From: Clostridium polyendosporum
GTDB lineage: Bacteria > Bacillota > Clostridia > Clostridiales > Clostridiaceae
Assembly: GCF_018332455.1 (NCBI RefSeq)
Contig: NZ_BOPZ01000020.1
Coordinates: 1 to 64,000 of the forward strand
DNA: 64,000 nucleotides
Direction: 5' to 3'
Every line of letters begins with the position of its first letter. The stretch's first letter is position 1. A program made the position numbers and the translations under genes. The notes beneath the pieces were generated by a model, which saw only the letters and a program-made list of their open reading frames with translations, was not told the DNA's origin and searched no databases. Shown in pieces: positions 44,941 to 54,367 of this stretch.

Positions 44941-46704
44941 ATGAAAAAATGTCAAGTTGGTGGGCAGGCGGTTTTAGAAGGTGTTATGATGAGAGGGGCA
45001 AAAGGACTTGCTACTGCTGTTAGAACTCCTGATGGAGAGATTGAGGTAACTTTTCAAAATACAGCTCCTTTAACAAAAAAATATAAAATTTTAGGAATGC
45101 CTGTTCTTAGGGGATTTGTAGCATTGGTAGACTCTTTAATTGAAGGAGTGAGAGCTTTAAACTATTCCGCTTCTTTTTTTGAAGAAGATGATGAGCCTTC
45201 AAAGTTTGAAGAATTTTTAGAAAAGATGTTTGGTAAAAAAAGCAATGATATTCTTATGGGAATTACCTTTATGATTTCTTTTATTTTTGCTATAGGACTA
45301 TTCGTAGCCTTTCCGACAGGTGTTACTTCAGTTTTTAAGAATGTTGGATTGGGTGTGATTGGTCTTAATATAGTAGAAGGAATAATAAGAGTAAGTATAC
45401 TTTTATTATATATGTACTTAATTGGTAAAATGGAGGATATACATAGACTATATCAGTATCATGGTGCAGAGCATAAAACTATATTTTGTTATGAAAATGA
45501 ACTAGAGCTTACTGTAGATAATGTTAAAAAGTTTAAGAGATTTCATCCAAGATGTGGGACGAATTTTATGTTTTTAGTCATGTTAGTGGGGATATTTGCT
45601 TTTTCTTTTACAGGGTGGAATTCTCTCTTAGAAAGAGTAGCTTCAAGAATAGTACTACTCCCTTTAGTTTCTGGTTTAACTTATGAGTTAATAAAGTGGG
45701 TAGGTATGAGTGATAGTCTTTTATCTAGGTTAATAGCAGTACCAGGACTTAAACTTCAGGAGCTTACTACAAGAGAACCAGATGATAAACAAATTGAAGT
45801 CGCTATAAAAGCACTTAAGACAGCAGAGGGTATTAAGGATGAGGAAAAGACAATAGGAGAGCTTCTAGAGGAAGGTAATAAAAGACTAAAAGAGTCAGGA
45901 ATCGATAGCTATGTTTTAGATTGTCAGCTTCTCTTAGGCAAAGTATTGAAAAGAGATAAATTATATATAATAACTCATAGGGAAGAGAAAATTGGAAAGT
46001 ATAATATAGAAGAATTTTATAGTCTTGTGGAAAAGAGAGAGAAGAAGATGCCTCTAAAGTATATTTTACAAACTTGTGAATTCATGGGGCTTGAACTATA
46101 TATTAAGGAAGGAGTACTAATTCCAAGACCAGATACGGAAATACTTGTAGAATCAGTACTTGAAAAAATAGAGGAAGAAAAAGAGGTGGAAGTTTGTGAT
46201 CTTTGCTGTGGTAGTGGTGCCATTGGTCTATCTATAGCATATTATAGGAAAAATTCAAAGGTTGATTTAATAGATATTGCAGAAGATCCTAGAATTGTAA
46301 CCTGTAAAAATATAAGTAGGTTTTCCCTAGAAGAAAGAGCAGAATTTATTCAAAGCGATCTTTTAAAAGAAGTAATAAAAATGCAAAAGCGTTATGATAT
46401 TATTGTATCTAATCCACCTTATATAAGAAATGATGTTATACCAACTCTCATGGAAGATGTAAGAGAATATGAACCACATCTTGCACTAAGTGGCGGAGAA
46501 GATGGGCTTAACTTCTATAGAAGAATTATTGAAGAAAGTAAACTCGTTTTAAAGGTAAATGGAATTCTTGCTTTTGAAATAGGTTATGATCAAGGTGTGG
46601 ATGTCCAAAATTTAATGCTTGAAAAAGGATTTATAAATGTTAAAATAATTAAGGACCTAGCTTATTTAGATAGAGTAGTTATAGGTGAGTTAAAGGTTGA
46701 TTAG
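44941..46704 (+). CDS. prmC: Fusion: DUF1385 membrane domain + PrmC release-factor methyltransferase
   Basis: A 587-residue fusion. Residues 1-295 are a DUF1385 protein (MKKCQVGGQAVLEGVMMRGA, several membrane segments between about 100 and 260, YHGAEHKTIFCYENE). Residues 300-587 are PrmC/HemK: an N-terminal helical domain, then the SAM motif CDLCCGSGAIGLS and the substrate motif NPPYIRND. PrmC methylates Gln of the GGQ motif in release factors; its substrate gene prfA follows by 58 bases. The join is open without frameshift. Elsewhere the two parts are usually separate neighbouring genes, so this looks like a lineage fusion that tethers PrmC to the membrane. Confidence 0.93.
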   Translation: MKKCQVGGQAVLEGVMMRGAKGLATAVRTPDGEIEVTFQNTAPLTKKYKILGMPVLRGFVALVDSLIEGVRALNYSASFFEEDDEPSKFEEFLEKMFGKKSNDILMGITFMISFIFAIGLFVAFPTGVTSVFKNVGLGVIGLNIVEGIIRVSILLLYMYLIGKMEDIHRLYQYHGAEHKTIFCYENELELTVDNVKKFKRFHPRCGTNFMFLVMLVGIFAFSFTGWNSLLERVASRIVLLPLVSGLTYELIKWVGMSDSLLSRLIAVPGLKLQELTTREPDDKQIEVAIKALKTAEGIKDEEKTIGELLEEGNKRLKESGIDSYVLDCQLLLGKVLKRDKLYIITHREEKIGKYNIEEFYSLVEKREKKMPLKYILQTCEFMGLELYIKEGVLIPRPDTEILVESVLEKIEEEKEVEVCDLCCGSGAIGLSIAYYRKNSKVDLIDIAEDPRIVTCKNISRFSLEERAEFIQSDLLKEVIKMQKRYDIIVSNPPYIRNDVIPTLMEDVREYEPHLALSGGEDGLNFYRRIIEESKLVLKVNGILAFEIGYDQGVDVQNLMLEKGFINVKIIKDLAYLDRVVIGELKVD

Positions 46705-46717
46705 CAATGAACTATTA

Positions 46718-46726
46718 TGCTATAAT
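46718..46726 (+). promoter_or_regulatory. Possible extra promoter for prfA
   Basis: TGCTATAAT extended -10, 36 bases before the prfA start; no clear -35. Confidence 0.42.
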
Positions 46727-46762
46727 ACTTAAATATGAAAATTTTTATTACGGAGTGATAAG

Positions 46763-47845
46763 ATGATATTAGATAGATTAAATTTCATAGAAAACAAATA
46801 TGATGAGCTTTCAGTTAAAATCTCAGATCCATCTATCATGGCAAATCAGAATGAGTGGAGAAAGCTTTGTAAAGAGCATTCAGAGTTAGAAATAGTAGTT
46901 AATAAGTATAAGGAATATAAGAATGTTTTAGAAGAGATAGAAATAAATAAAGAAATGCTTTCAGAAGAAAATGATAGAGATATGAGAGAAATGGTTCAAG
47001 AAGAACTTAAAAGTCTTTCTGAGCAAAAGGACATTTTTGAAAAGGAACTTCAAATACTTCTTCTTCCAAAAGATCCTAATGACGATAAGAACGTATTTAT
47101 AGAAATAAGAGGAGGAGCAGGTGGAGAAGAAGCAGCTCTGTTTGCTGCTAATCTTTTTAGAATGTATACAAGATATGCTGAAACTCAAAGATGGAAGATT
47201 GAACTAATGAGTTCAAATGAAACTGATATTGGAGGATTTAAGGAAGTAGTATTTATGCTTAGAGGTGATGGTGCTTATTCAAAGCTTAAATATGAATCAG
47301 GAGTACATAGAGTGCAGAGAGTTCCAGATACAGAATCAAGTGGTAGAATACATACTTCAACTGCAACTGTTGCGGTTCTTCCAGAAGTTGATGATGTTGA
47401 ACTTGAAATCAGCGAAAAGGACTTAAGAATTGATGTGTTTAGAGCATCTGGACATGGTGGGCAGTGCGTTAACACTACTGACTCAGCAGTAAGAGTTACT
47501 CACTTACCAACAGGATTAGTTGTTTCTTGTCAGGATGAAAAGTCACAGCTTAAAAATAAAGAAAAGGCTCTTAAAGTTCTAAGAGCAAGACTTTTTGAAA
47601 AAGCAGAGGCAGAGAGAGCAGCAGGTATTGCTGAAGACAGAAAGAGTCAAGTTGGTACAGGGGATAGAAGTGAGAGAATAAGAACATATAACTATCCGCA
47701 AGGAAGAGTTACTGATCATAGAATAGGGCTAACACTTTATAAGCTTGATGCATTTTTGAATGGAGATATTGAAGAAATGATTCATGCCCTTATTACGGAA
47801 GATCAAGCTGAAAAGATGAAAGCAATGGGAAATACTGACTTCTAA
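46763..47845 (+). CDS. prfA: Peptide chain release factor 1
   Basis: A 360-residue class I release factor. GGQ at 232-234 (in [15 protein letters not shown]) is the peptide-release motif and the methylation site for the upstream PrmC domain; the RVPDTES segment carries the PxT stop-codon motif of RF1, specific for UAA and UAG. Start ATG 46763 has a weak GGAGTG upstream. Ends at a hairpin and a dispersed repeat. Confidence 0.97.
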   Translation: MILDRLNFIENKYDELSVKISDPSIMANQNEWRKLCKEHSELEIVVNKYKEYKNVLEEIEINKEMLSEENDRDMREMVQEELKSLSEQKDIFEKELQILLLPKDPNDDKNVFIEIRGGAGGEEAALFAANLFRMYTRYAETQRWKIELMSSNETDIGGFKEVVFMLRGDGAYSKLKYESGVHRVQRVPDTESSGRIHTSTATVAVLPEVDDVELEISEKDLRIDVFRASGHGGQCVNTTDSAVRVTHLPTGLVVSCQDEKSQLKNKEKALKVLRARLFEKAEAERAAGIAEDRKSQVGTGDRSERIRTYNYPQGRVTDHRIGLTLYKLDAFLNGDIEEMIHALITEDQAEKMKAMGNTDF

Positions 47846-47847
47846 TA

Positions 47848-47882
47848 CATAAAAGCCTTACATGTAAATGTAGGGCTTTAAG
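47848..47882 (+). terminator. Terminator of prfA
   Basis: AAAGCCTTACAT-GTAA-ATGTAGGGCTTT, one mismatch; T-rich tail. Confidence 0.68.
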
Positions 47883-47889
47883 CTTATTT

Positions 47890-47953
47890 TCTGCCATTTC
47901 ACAAAGTAAAATCTAGCTGAAATCTAATATGGTCGATGCCTATTAAATTTTAT
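47890..47953 (+). repeat. Palindromic intergenic repeat, forward copy (R13)
   Basis: CTGCCATTTCACAAAGTAAA then ATCTAGCTGAAATCTAATAT and GGTCGATGCCTATTAAATTT: forward core with a partly decayed second hairpin. Confidence 0.72.
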
Positions 47954-48018
47954 ATTTAGTATAAATTGCATGAAGATACCGTAAGATTTATAAATGAGTT
48001 TTGAAGGAAGGGATTGAT

Positions 48019-49068
48019 TTGAACACTAAAGTTTCAGTAATAGAGGATTTGCATCTTGATAAAAAATATATACATGAAGCAGCAGAAATAATAAAAAGTG
48101 GAGGAGTAGTTGCTTTTCCTACAGAGACTGTTTATGGATTAGGAGCAGATGCATTAAATGAAGAAGCAGTAAAAAAGATATTTATTGCAAAGGGAAGACC
48201 TCAAGATAATCCACTTATAATTCATGTGTGCGATAAAGATGTATCACTACTAGTTAATGACATACCTACAGTGGCAAGAAAAATGATGGAAAATTTTTGG
48301 CCAGGGCCACTAACTATAATTTTAAATAAAAAAGATATAATTCCATCAGTAACATCTGCGGGACTTTGTACTATTGGTATTAGAATGCCAGCAAATGATA
48401 TTGCATTAAAGCTTATAGAACTTTCAGGTAAACCTATAGCAGCTCCTTCTGCCAATATATCAGGAAGACCAAGTCCTACTGATATAGAAAGGTGTGTACA
48501 AGACTTAAATGGAAAGGTAGATTATATTTTAGGCGGAGAGAAAAGTAATGTAGGAGTGGAATCGACCATTGTTGATTGTACTATTGATCCACCATGTATT
48601 TTAAGACCAGGTGGAATAACATTAGAGATGCTTAGAGAAATAGATGACAAAATATATATAGATCCTGCAATCATGACAACGCCCTCTGAAAATTTGAAAC
48701 CTAAGGCGCCAGGTATGAAATATAGACATTATGCTCCAAAGGCAAAGGTTACTATTGTTGAAGGAAATCTGCAAAAAACTATTGAAAAAATAAATGAAAT
48801 AGTGCAAAATTATATAGAAAAAGATTTGAGAGTAGGAATTATAGCAACAGAAGAAACGAAAGAACTTTATAAAGCAGGTGAGATTATATCTTTAGGTAGC
48901 AGGAAAGAGCTTTATGCTGTTGCTAAGAATCTATTTGAAACCCTAAGAGCTTTTGATGATTTAAATGTAGATGTTATATTAAGTGAAAGTTTTGAGGAAG
49001 AAGGTGTCGGAATTGCCATCATGAATAGGTTAAGGAAGGCAGCTGGTTTTGATATCATTAAAGTTTGA
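48019..49068 (+). CDS. ywlC: L-threonylcarbamoyladenylate synthase (Sua5/YwlC type)
   Basis: A 349-residue protein with a TsaC/YrdC domain (about 10-200; AFPTETVYGLGADA, KGRPQDNPLIIH, PSANISGRPSPT) and a C-terminal Sua5 domain (about 230-349). It makes threonylcarbamoyl-AMP from Thr, bicarbonate and ATP, the donor used by TsaD (8419). TTG 48019 is chosen after AGGAAGGGA; an earlier TTG at 48001 lacks a site. The phosphatase gene that follows begins 16 bases after its stop. Confidence 0.95.
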   Translation: MNTKVSVIEDLHLDKKYIHEAAEIIKSGGVVAFPTETVYGLGADALNEEAVKKIFIAKGRPQDNPLIIHVCDKDVSLLVNDIPTVARKMMENFWPGPLTIILNKKDIIPSVTSAGLCTIGIRMPANDIALKLIELSGKPIAAPSANISGRPSPTDIERCVQDLNGKVDYILGGEKSNVGVESTIVDCTIDPPCILRPGGITLEMLREIDDKIYIDPAIMTTPSENLKPKAPGMKYRHYAPKAKVTIVEGNLQKTIEKINEIVQNYIEKDLRVGIIATEETKELYKAGEIISLGSRKELYAVAKNLFETLRAFDDLNVDVILSESFEEEGVGIAIMNRLRKAAGFDIIKV

Positions 49069-49084
49069 CCAAAGTGGAGGAAGT

Positions 49085-49540
49085 ATGAAAATTTTATTTG
49101 TTTGTACTGGAAATACATGTAGAAGTTGTATGGCAGAATCTATATTTAATAAGAGATGTAATATAGAGGGAGTGAGTGCTTACTCAGCAGGACTTTCTAT
49201 AGTACCAGGAAGCATAGCTTCAAAGCATTCAGCGCATTTGGTGCTAACTAATTTATGTCATAATATTAGTGAAAGAAAGGCTGTTCAACTTACTTCTGAA
49301 ATGATTAAAAGTGCAGACCTTATACTAACAATGACTTCTCACATGAAACAACTTTTAACATCAAACTTACCACAATATAATGAAAAGATTTATTCAATAT
49401 GTGAATTTGTCAGCGTTGAGGGTGAAATTTCTGATCCTTACGGTGGCTCTATTGGGGTTTATGAAAAAACTTATAATCAATTGGATAATATAGTAGGGAT
49501 GGTATTATCAAAACTAAAGGAAGATAAAGGTATTAGTTAA
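49085..49540 (+). CDS. Low-molecular-weight protein phosphatase (YwlE-like)
   Basis: A 151-residue LMW phosphatase: active-site loop VCTGNTCRS (Cys7, Arg13) and the C-terminal ISDPYGG with the general-acid Asp. The Thr in the loop (CTGNTCR) is typical of the YwlE arginine-phosphatase branch rather than tyrosine phosphatases. In Bacillus ywlC and ywlE are neighbours as well. GGAGGAAG precedes ATG 49085. Substrate preference is inferred from the loop. Confidence 0.9.
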   Translation: MKILFVCTGNTCRSCMAESIFNKRCNIEGVSAYSAGLSIVPGSIASKHSAHLVLTNLCHNISERKAVQLTSEMIKSADLILTMTSHMKQLLTSNLPQYNEKIYSICEFVSVEGEISDPYGGSIGVYEKTYNQLDNIVGMVLSKLKEDKGIS

Positions 49541-49599
49541 TACCATAATCTTCTTTTTTTATAAATAAAATCTATTACAAAATCTATGGAGGTACTTTT

Positions 49600-50049
49600 A
49601 TGAAAATTGCATTAGGAAGCGATCATGGCGGTTTTAGACTTAAAAGTGAAATAATAAAGCATTTAAAAAATAAGGGAATTGAATACAATGATTTTGGTAC
49701 TCTAAATGAAGAATCTTGTGATTATTCAGATTTTGCTGTACAGGTAGCTGAGGCAGTAGCTGCTAAAGAATATGATTTTGGAATACTTATTTGTGGTACA
49801 GGAATAGGAATATCTATAGCAGCTAATAAAGTTCCAGGTGTAAGAGCTGCATTATGTTCAGATACATTTAGTGCTCATGCAACAAGAGAACACAACGATG
49901 CTAATATATTAGCATTAGGAGAAAGGATTGTTGGTGCTGGATTAGCGTTAGATATTGTTGATACATTCTTAAATTCAAAGTTTGAAGGCGGAAGGCATCA
50001 AAAAAGAATTGATAAAATAGCTGATATTGAAAAGAAATATTGCAAATAA
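49600..50049 (+). CDS. rpiB: Ribose-5-phosphate isomerase B
   Basis: A 149-residue RpiB/LacAB protein: GSDHGGFRLK at the start, the catalytic Cys in ICGTGIGIS (about residue 65) and ATREHNDANILALGER. It interconverts ribulose-5-P and ribose-5-P. GGAGGTAC precedes ATG 49600. upp follows by 15 bases, in line with a nucleotide-synthesis role. Confidence 0.96.
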   Translation: MKIALGSDHGGFRLKSEIIKHLKNKGIEYNDFGTLNEESCDYSDFAVQVAEAVAAKEYDFGILICGTGIGISIAANKVPGVRAALCSDTFSAHATREHNDANILALGERIVGAGLALDIVDTFLNSKFEGGRHQKRIDKIADIEKKYCK

Positions 50050-50064
50050 TTAGGAGGAGTTTTA

Positions 50065-50694
50065 ATGAGTAAAGTAACACAGGTAGCACATCCACTAATA
50101 CTACATAAATTAGCTTTTATAAGGAATAAGAATACAGGTTCAAAGGATTTTAGAGAACTTGTTGAAGAAGTATCAATGCTTATGGCGTATGAAGTAACAA
50201 GAGATCTTCAAATGGAAGAGGTTGAAATAGAAACACCGATTTGTAAAACTAAGTGTAAGATGTTAGCGGGTAAAAAAATGGCAATAGTACCTATTTTAAG
50301 AGCCGGTCTTGGAATGGTTGATGGAATGCTTAAGCTTATACCAGCAGCAAAGGTTGGTCACATAGGATTATATAGAGATGAAGAAACACTTCAACCAGTT
50401 GAATACTTCTGTAAGCTTCCTCAGGATATTGCTGAAAGAGATGTAATAGTTGTTGATCCAATGCTTGCTACTGGTGGTTCAGCAGCTGATGCTATAACAC
50501 TTTTAAAGAAAAAGGGAGCAAAGAATATAAGACTTATGTGTTTAATTTCATCACCAGAGGGCGTAAAGGCTGTAATGAATGCCCATCCTGATGTAGATAT
50601 TTATTTAGCTTCAATAGATGAAAAGCTTAATGAGCATGGATATATTGTTCCAGGTTTAGGTGATGCAGGAGATAGATTATTTGGAACAAAGTAA
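50065..50694 (+). CDS. upp: Uracil phosphoribosyltransferase
   Basis: A 209-residue Upp of normal length: [15 protein letters not shown] (uracil side), the PRPP loop [16 protein letters not shown] and the end [18 protein letters not shown]. It salvages uracil to UMP with PRPP. TTAGGAGGAG precedes ATG 50065. A terminator follows. Confidence 0.98.
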   Translation: MSKVTQVAHPLILHKLAFIRNKNTGSKDFRELVEEVSMLMAYEVTRDLQMEEVEIETPICKTKCKMLAGKKMAIVPILRAGLGMVDGMLKLIPAAKVGHIGLYRDEETLQPVEYFCKLPQDIAERDVIVVDPMLATGGSAADAITLLKKKGAKNIRLMCLISSPEGVKAVMNAHPDVDIYLASIDEKLNEHGYIVPGLGDAGDRLFGTK

Positions 50695-50707
50695 AAAAGT
50701 TACATAG

Positions 50708-50733
50708 AAAGACGCTTTGGGCGTCTTTTTTTA
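50708..50733 (+). terminator. Terminator of the ywlC-upp gene group
   Basis: AAGACGC-TTTGG-GCGTCTT then T-run. Confidence 0.85.
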
Positions 50734-50749
50734 AAATAAGCATGTCCCA

Positions 50750-50778
50750 TTTACAGTGGTTTTTGTTTTAGTTATAAT
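50750..50778 (+). promoter_or_regulatory. Promoter of comEB
   Basis: TTTACA, 17 bases, TATAAT, 38 bases before the start codon. Confidence 0.6.
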
Positions 50779-50816
50779 AATTAAGAAGTATTTTGAAAAT
50801 ATTGGAGTGTTTACTT

Positions 50817-51305
50817 ATGAAAAGAAGAGATAAGTATAATTATTATCTTGATATTGCAGAAACAGTGCTTGAAAGAGGAACTTGTTTAAGACGAAATTAT
50901 GGCTCAATAATAGTTAAGAATGATGAGATAATCTCTACTGGATATACAGGAGCTCCACGAGGGAGAAAGAATTGTATAGATTTAGGAAGTTGTATAAGAG
51001 AAAAATTAAATGTTCCAAGGGGTACTCATTACGAACTTTGTAGAAGTGTTCATAGTGAGGCTAATGCTATAATTAGTGCCTCTAGAAGAGATATGATTGG
51101 ATCTGTACTTTATCTAGTTGGTAAAGATTCTAAAACAGGAGAATTTGTAAAGGATGCAAATTCCTGTGCCATGTGTAAAAGACTTATAATTAATGCTGGA
51201 ATTGAAAAAGTTGTAATTAGAGACACTAAAGATGAATATAGAGTTATTTATATCAAAGAATGGGTAGAAGATGATGATTCATTAACGGTACAGCAAGGTT
51301 ACTAA
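50817..51305 (+). CDS. comEB: dCMP deaminase (ComEB-like)
   Basis: A 162-residue cytidine/deoxycytidylate deaminase with zinc motifs CRSVHSEANAI (His, Glu) and SCAMCKR (Cys pair, with Ser where Pro is usual), plus the N-terminal ISTGYTGAPRG. It converts dCMP to dUMP for thymidylate synthesis. ATG 50817 follows GGAGTG. Single gene. Confidence 0.93.
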   Translation: MKRRDKYNYYLDIAETVLERGTCLRRNYGSIIVKNDEIISTGYTGAPRGRKNCIDLGSCIREKLNVPRGTHYELCRSVHSEANAIISASRRDMIGSVLYLVGKDSKTGEFVKDANSCAMCKRLIINAGIEKVVIRDTKDEYRVIYIKEWVEDDDSLTVQQGY

Positions 51306-51357
51306 TTTGATAAGTTTTGAGAATAGGTTAGTTAATACTTTTTAGTGTTTAATTAAA

Positions 51358-51452
51358 GATAACCAACTTCAATCCTTAAATAATTGATGAAAATAGCCTT
51401 TACATGCAATGCTTTTTCATCAATTATAAATTCAGTTATGAAGTTGTGTATC
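51358..51452 (-). repeat. Palindromic intergenic repeat, variant centre (R14)
   Basis: GATAACCAACTTCAATCCTT at one end and CAGTTATGAAGTTGTGTATC at the other are inverted termini (12 of 14 matched at the tips). The centre is another hairpin, AATTGATGAAAA / TTTTTCATCAATT, lacking the TTTCAC core. It is a variant of the family in which only the ends are shared. Confidence 0.65.
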
Positions 51453-51498
51453 CATATAGATAAGAGAAAAGTTTATAATATTTTTGGGAGGGATAAGG

Positions 51499-52647
51499 TT
51501 GGAAAAGATTAAGGTACTTACTATCTTTGGAACAAGACCAGAAGCGATTAAAATGGCACCACTTGTAAAAGAGCTTGAAAGTAGAAAAGAAATAGATTCA
51601 AAAGTATGTGTAACTGCTCAACACAGAGAAATGCTAGATCAGGTTTTGAATCTTTTTAAAATAAAACCAGATTATGATCTAAATATAATGAAGACTAAGC
51701 AGAGTTTAACTGGTATAACTAATAGAGTTCTTGAAGGACTTGAAGAAGTATTTATAAAAGAAAAGCCTGATATGATCTTAGTTCACGGAGATACTACTAC
51801 TACTTTTGCTGGTGGGTTGGCAGCATTTTATCAACAAATCAAGGTAGGGCATGTAGAAGCAGGCCTTAGAACGTTTGATAAGTATTTTCCATTTCCAGAA
51901 GAGATGAATAGGAAGTTAACAGGGGCTTTAGCAGATCTTCATTTTGCTCCAACCACAGGTTCTAGAGATAATCTTTTAAGAGAAGGTGTCAAAGAAAGCG
52001 ACATATATGTGACAGGTAATACTGTTATTGATGCTATGGAACATACTGTGGAAAATGATTATGTATTTGAAAATGAAGAATTAAACTATATAGATTTTAA
52101 AAATAAAAAGGTAATAATGATAACTGCCCATAGAAGGGAAAATTGGGGAGAAGGCATAGAAAATATATGTGATGCTTTGAATAAAATTGTAGATGAAAAT
52201 CAAGATGTTGAATTAGTATATCTTGTTCACTTAAATCCTGTAGTAAAAGATGTAGTATATAGAAAACTAGAGGGTAAGAAAAGGATTCACCTTCTTCCTC
52301 CATTAGATACAAAAGAAACTCATAATCTTATGAATAGATGTTTTATGGTTATGACTGATTCAGGTGGACTTCAGGAAGAAGCACCTCATCTTGGGAAACC
52401 AGTACTTGTTTTAAGAGATGTTACTGAAAGACCAGAAGCAGTAGCAGCAGGAACAGTAAAGCTCGTTGGTACTGATATAGAAGTAGTTGTAAGTGAGGCA
52501 AATAATCTAATACAAATTGAAGAAGAATATAATAAAATGAGCAGAGCCATAAATCCATATGGGGATGGAAAAGCATCACAAAGAATAACAGATTCTATAC
52601 TTAAATATTTTAAGTTAAGTGATAAAGATTTTGAAGCATTTAAATAA
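51499..52647 (+). CDS. wecB: UDP-N-acetylglucosamine 2-epimerase (non-hydrolysing)
   Basis: A 382-residue GT-B-fold epimerase: KVLTIFGTRPEAIKMAPL, VHGDTTTTFAGGLAAFY, HVEAGLRT, and the C-terminal SGGLQEEAPHLGKPVLVLRDVTERPE. It converts UDP-GlcNAc to UDP-ManNAc, used for teichoic-acid linkage units and surface polysaccharide. TTG 51499 is taken as start after GGGAGGG. Single gene with terminator. Confidence 0.96.
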   Translation: MEKIKVLTIFGTRPEAIKMAPLVKELESRKEIDSKVCVTAQHREMLDQVLNLFKIKPDYDLNIMKTKQSLTGITNRVLEGLEEVFIKEKPDMILVHGDTTTTFAGGLAAFYQQIKVGHVEAGLRTFDKYFPFPEEMNRKLTGALADLHFAPTTGSRDNLLREGVKESDIYVTGNTVIDAMEHTVENDYVFENEELNYIDFKNKKVIMITAHRRENWGEGIENICDALNKIVDENQDVELVYLVHLNPVVKDVVYRKLEGKKRIHLLPPLDTKETHNLMNRCFMVMTDSGGLQEEAPHLGKPVLVLRDVTERPEAVAAGTVKLVGTDIEVVVSEANNLIQIEEEYNKMSRAINPYGDGKASQRITDSILKYFKLSDKDFEAFK

Positions 52648-52663
52648 AATTGTTATTTTTTCA

Positions 52664-52692
52664 TAAAGAGAGAATCTTCTTCTCTCTTTTTT
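52664..52692 (+). terminator. Terminator of wecB
   Basis: AAAGAGA pairs with TCTCTTT and a T-run follows. Confidence 0.7.
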
Positions 52693-52746
52693 TAGTGCTA
52701 TTTACCTCTTTAAACTTGTGTTTCTTTAATTATATTATATTTTAGG

Positions 52747-52775
52747 TTGAATTAAATGGAATAAATAGGTAAAAT
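52747..52775 (+). promoter_or_regulatory. Probable promoter of thlA
   Basis: TTGAAT, 17 bases, TAAAAT, 68 bases before the start codon. Confidence 0.5.
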
Positions 52776-52843
52776 ATAAATATACTAAAGATTCTGAAAA
52801 ATAAACATTTTATAATATATGGTTTTTAGGAGGTATTAGTAAA

Positions 52844-54025
52844 ATGAGAGAGGTTATTATTGCAAGTGCAGTTAGAACCCCTATAGGTTCTTTTGGGGGA
52901 ACATTGAAAGATGTTTCGGCTGCAGATTTAGGTGCGACTGTTATAAAGGAAGCTATTAATAGAGCGGGAATAAAGTTAGAGTTGATTGATGAAGTTATAA
53001 TGGGTAATGTAATTCAAGCTGGTTTAGGACAAAATGTAGCTAGACAAGCTGCGATTAAAGCTGGATTACCTATGGAGGTATCAGCTATGACTATAAATAA
53101 AGTTTGTGGGTCAGGATTAAGAGCTGTTAGTCTTGCAGCTCAAATAATAAAAACAGGAGATGCTGATATAATTATAGCTGGTGGTATGGAAAATATGTCA
53201 CAGGCTCCATATATTTTAAAGACTTCTAGATGGGGTCAAAGAATGGGTGACGGAAAAATGATAGATTCTATGGTAAATGATGCATTAACTGATGCTTTTA
53301 ATAATTATCACATGGGTATTACCGCAGAAAATATTGCTGAACAGTGGGAGTTAACAAGAGAGCAACAAGATGAGTTTGCAGTTTTATCACAACAAAAGGC
53401 TGAAAAGGCTATTAAAGAAGGCAGGTTTAAGGATGAAATTGTTCCAGTTGTAATACCTCAAAGAAAAACGGGTGCAATAGTATTTGACACTGATGAATAT
53501 GCTAAGTTTGGAACAACAGAGCAATCACTAGCTAAACTTAAGCCTGCATTTAAGAAGGATGGAACTGTTACAGCGGGTAATGCTTCAGGAATAAACGATG
53601 GAGCTGCTGCTCTTATAATAATGAGTGCTGAAAAAGCAAAAGAATTAGGAGTAAAGCCTCTTGCTAAGATAATTTCGTATGCTTCAAAAGGACTTGATCC
53701 GGCAATTATGGGATATGGACCATTCTATGCAACAAAGAAGGCTTTAGAAACTGCAAGTCTTACTGTTGAGGATTTAGATCTTGTGGAAGCTAACGAAGCA
53801 TTTGCATCACAAAGTTTAGCTATTGCTAAGGATCTTAACTTCGATATGGACAAGGTTAATGTAAATGGAGGAGCAATTGCATTAGGACATCCAGTTGGAG
53901 CATCAGGGGCTAGGATACTTGTGACTTTACTTTATGAAATGGGTAGAAGAGATGCTAAGAGGGGGTTAGCGACTCTTTGTATTGGTGGAGGCCTAGGGAC
54001 AGCTCTAATTGTTGAAAGAGAGTAA
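52844..54025 (+). CDS. thlA: Acetyl-CoA acetyltransferase (thiolase)
   Basis: A 393-residue thiolase with the full active site: nucleophile C88 (KVCGSGLRA), H349 ([12 protein letters not shown]) and C379 (TLCIGGGLG). It condenses two acetyl-CoA to acetoacetyl-CoA, the entry to butyrate/butanol formation in clostridia. AGGAGGT precedes ATG 52844. A near-perfect terminator follows. Confidence 0.97.
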   Translation: MREVIIASAVRTPIGSFGGTLKDVSAADLGATVIKEAINRAGIKLELIDEVIMGNVIQAGLGQNVARQAAIKAGLPMEVSAMTINKVCGSGLRAVSLAAQIIKTGDADIIIAGGMENMSQAPYILKTSRWGQRMGDGKMIDSMVNDALTDAFNNYHMGITAENIAEQWELTREQQDEFAVLSQQKAEKAIKEGRFKDEIVPVVIPQRKTGAIVFDTDEYAKFGTTEQSLAKLKPAFKKDGTVTAGNASGINDGAAALIIMSAEKAKELGVKPLAKIISYASKGLDPAIMGYGPFYATKKALETASLTVEDLDLVEANEAFASQSLAIAKDLNFDMDKVNVNGGAIALGHPVGASGARILVTLLYEMGRRDAKRGLATLCIGGGLGTALIVERE

Positions 54026-54039
54026 GTAATATATTTGAA

Positions 54040-54087
54040 AGAGGCTGTGATAGAAGTATAAGACACTTCTATCACAGCTTTTTATTA
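54040..54087 (+). terminator. Terminator of thlA
   Basis: GCTGTGATAGAAGT and its exact complement form a 14-bp stem followed by T5. Confidence 0.88.
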
Positions 54088-54154
54088 TAAAAATTTAGTA
54101 GCTTTTAATTTATTTTTTATTAAAATTTCATTGACAATATCCACTTTATCTGCC

Positions 54155-54178
54155 TTGTTTGTTTGACCTTTAAACTAA
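54155..54178 (+). promoter_or_regulatory. Candidate XylR-type operator 1
   Basis: TTGTTTGTTTGACCTTTAAA then CTAA: an A/GTTTGTTT-plus-AAACTAA pseudo-palindrome resembling ROK-family XylR boxes. Inferred from the xylose-type transporter downstream. Confidence 0.35.
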
Positions 54179-54277
54179 GTTGTAGTATTTTTTCTAAAGT
54201 GTTCTCGTGTAAAGTGTGTTAAATAGTTAAATTATTGCTTTAATTGGAAAAAATTAAAGAAAAAACCTAAAAAAGTA

Positions 54278-54306
54278 TTGAAAAAAGCTATTATTTGGTA
54301 TAAGAT
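54278..54306 (+). promoter_or_regulatory. Probable promoter of the xylE leader
   Basis: TTGAAA, 17 bases, TAAGAT (or TATAAG one register earlier). It would give a leader of about 590 bases. Confidence 0.45.
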
Positions 54307-54317
54307 TTAATTAACAT

Positions 54318-54342
54318 AGTTTATCCGCTAAACAAACAAACT
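54318..54342 (+). promoter_or_regulatory. Candidate XylR-type operator 2
   Basis: AGTTTATCCGCTAAACAAAC then AAACT, an inverted AGTTT/AAACT pair just downstream of the -10 above, where a repressor would block transcription. Sequence similarity to operator 1 is in the AAACAAAC tract. Confidence 0.4.
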
Positions 54343-54367
54343 GGTAAATTTATTTTATTTAATTAAA

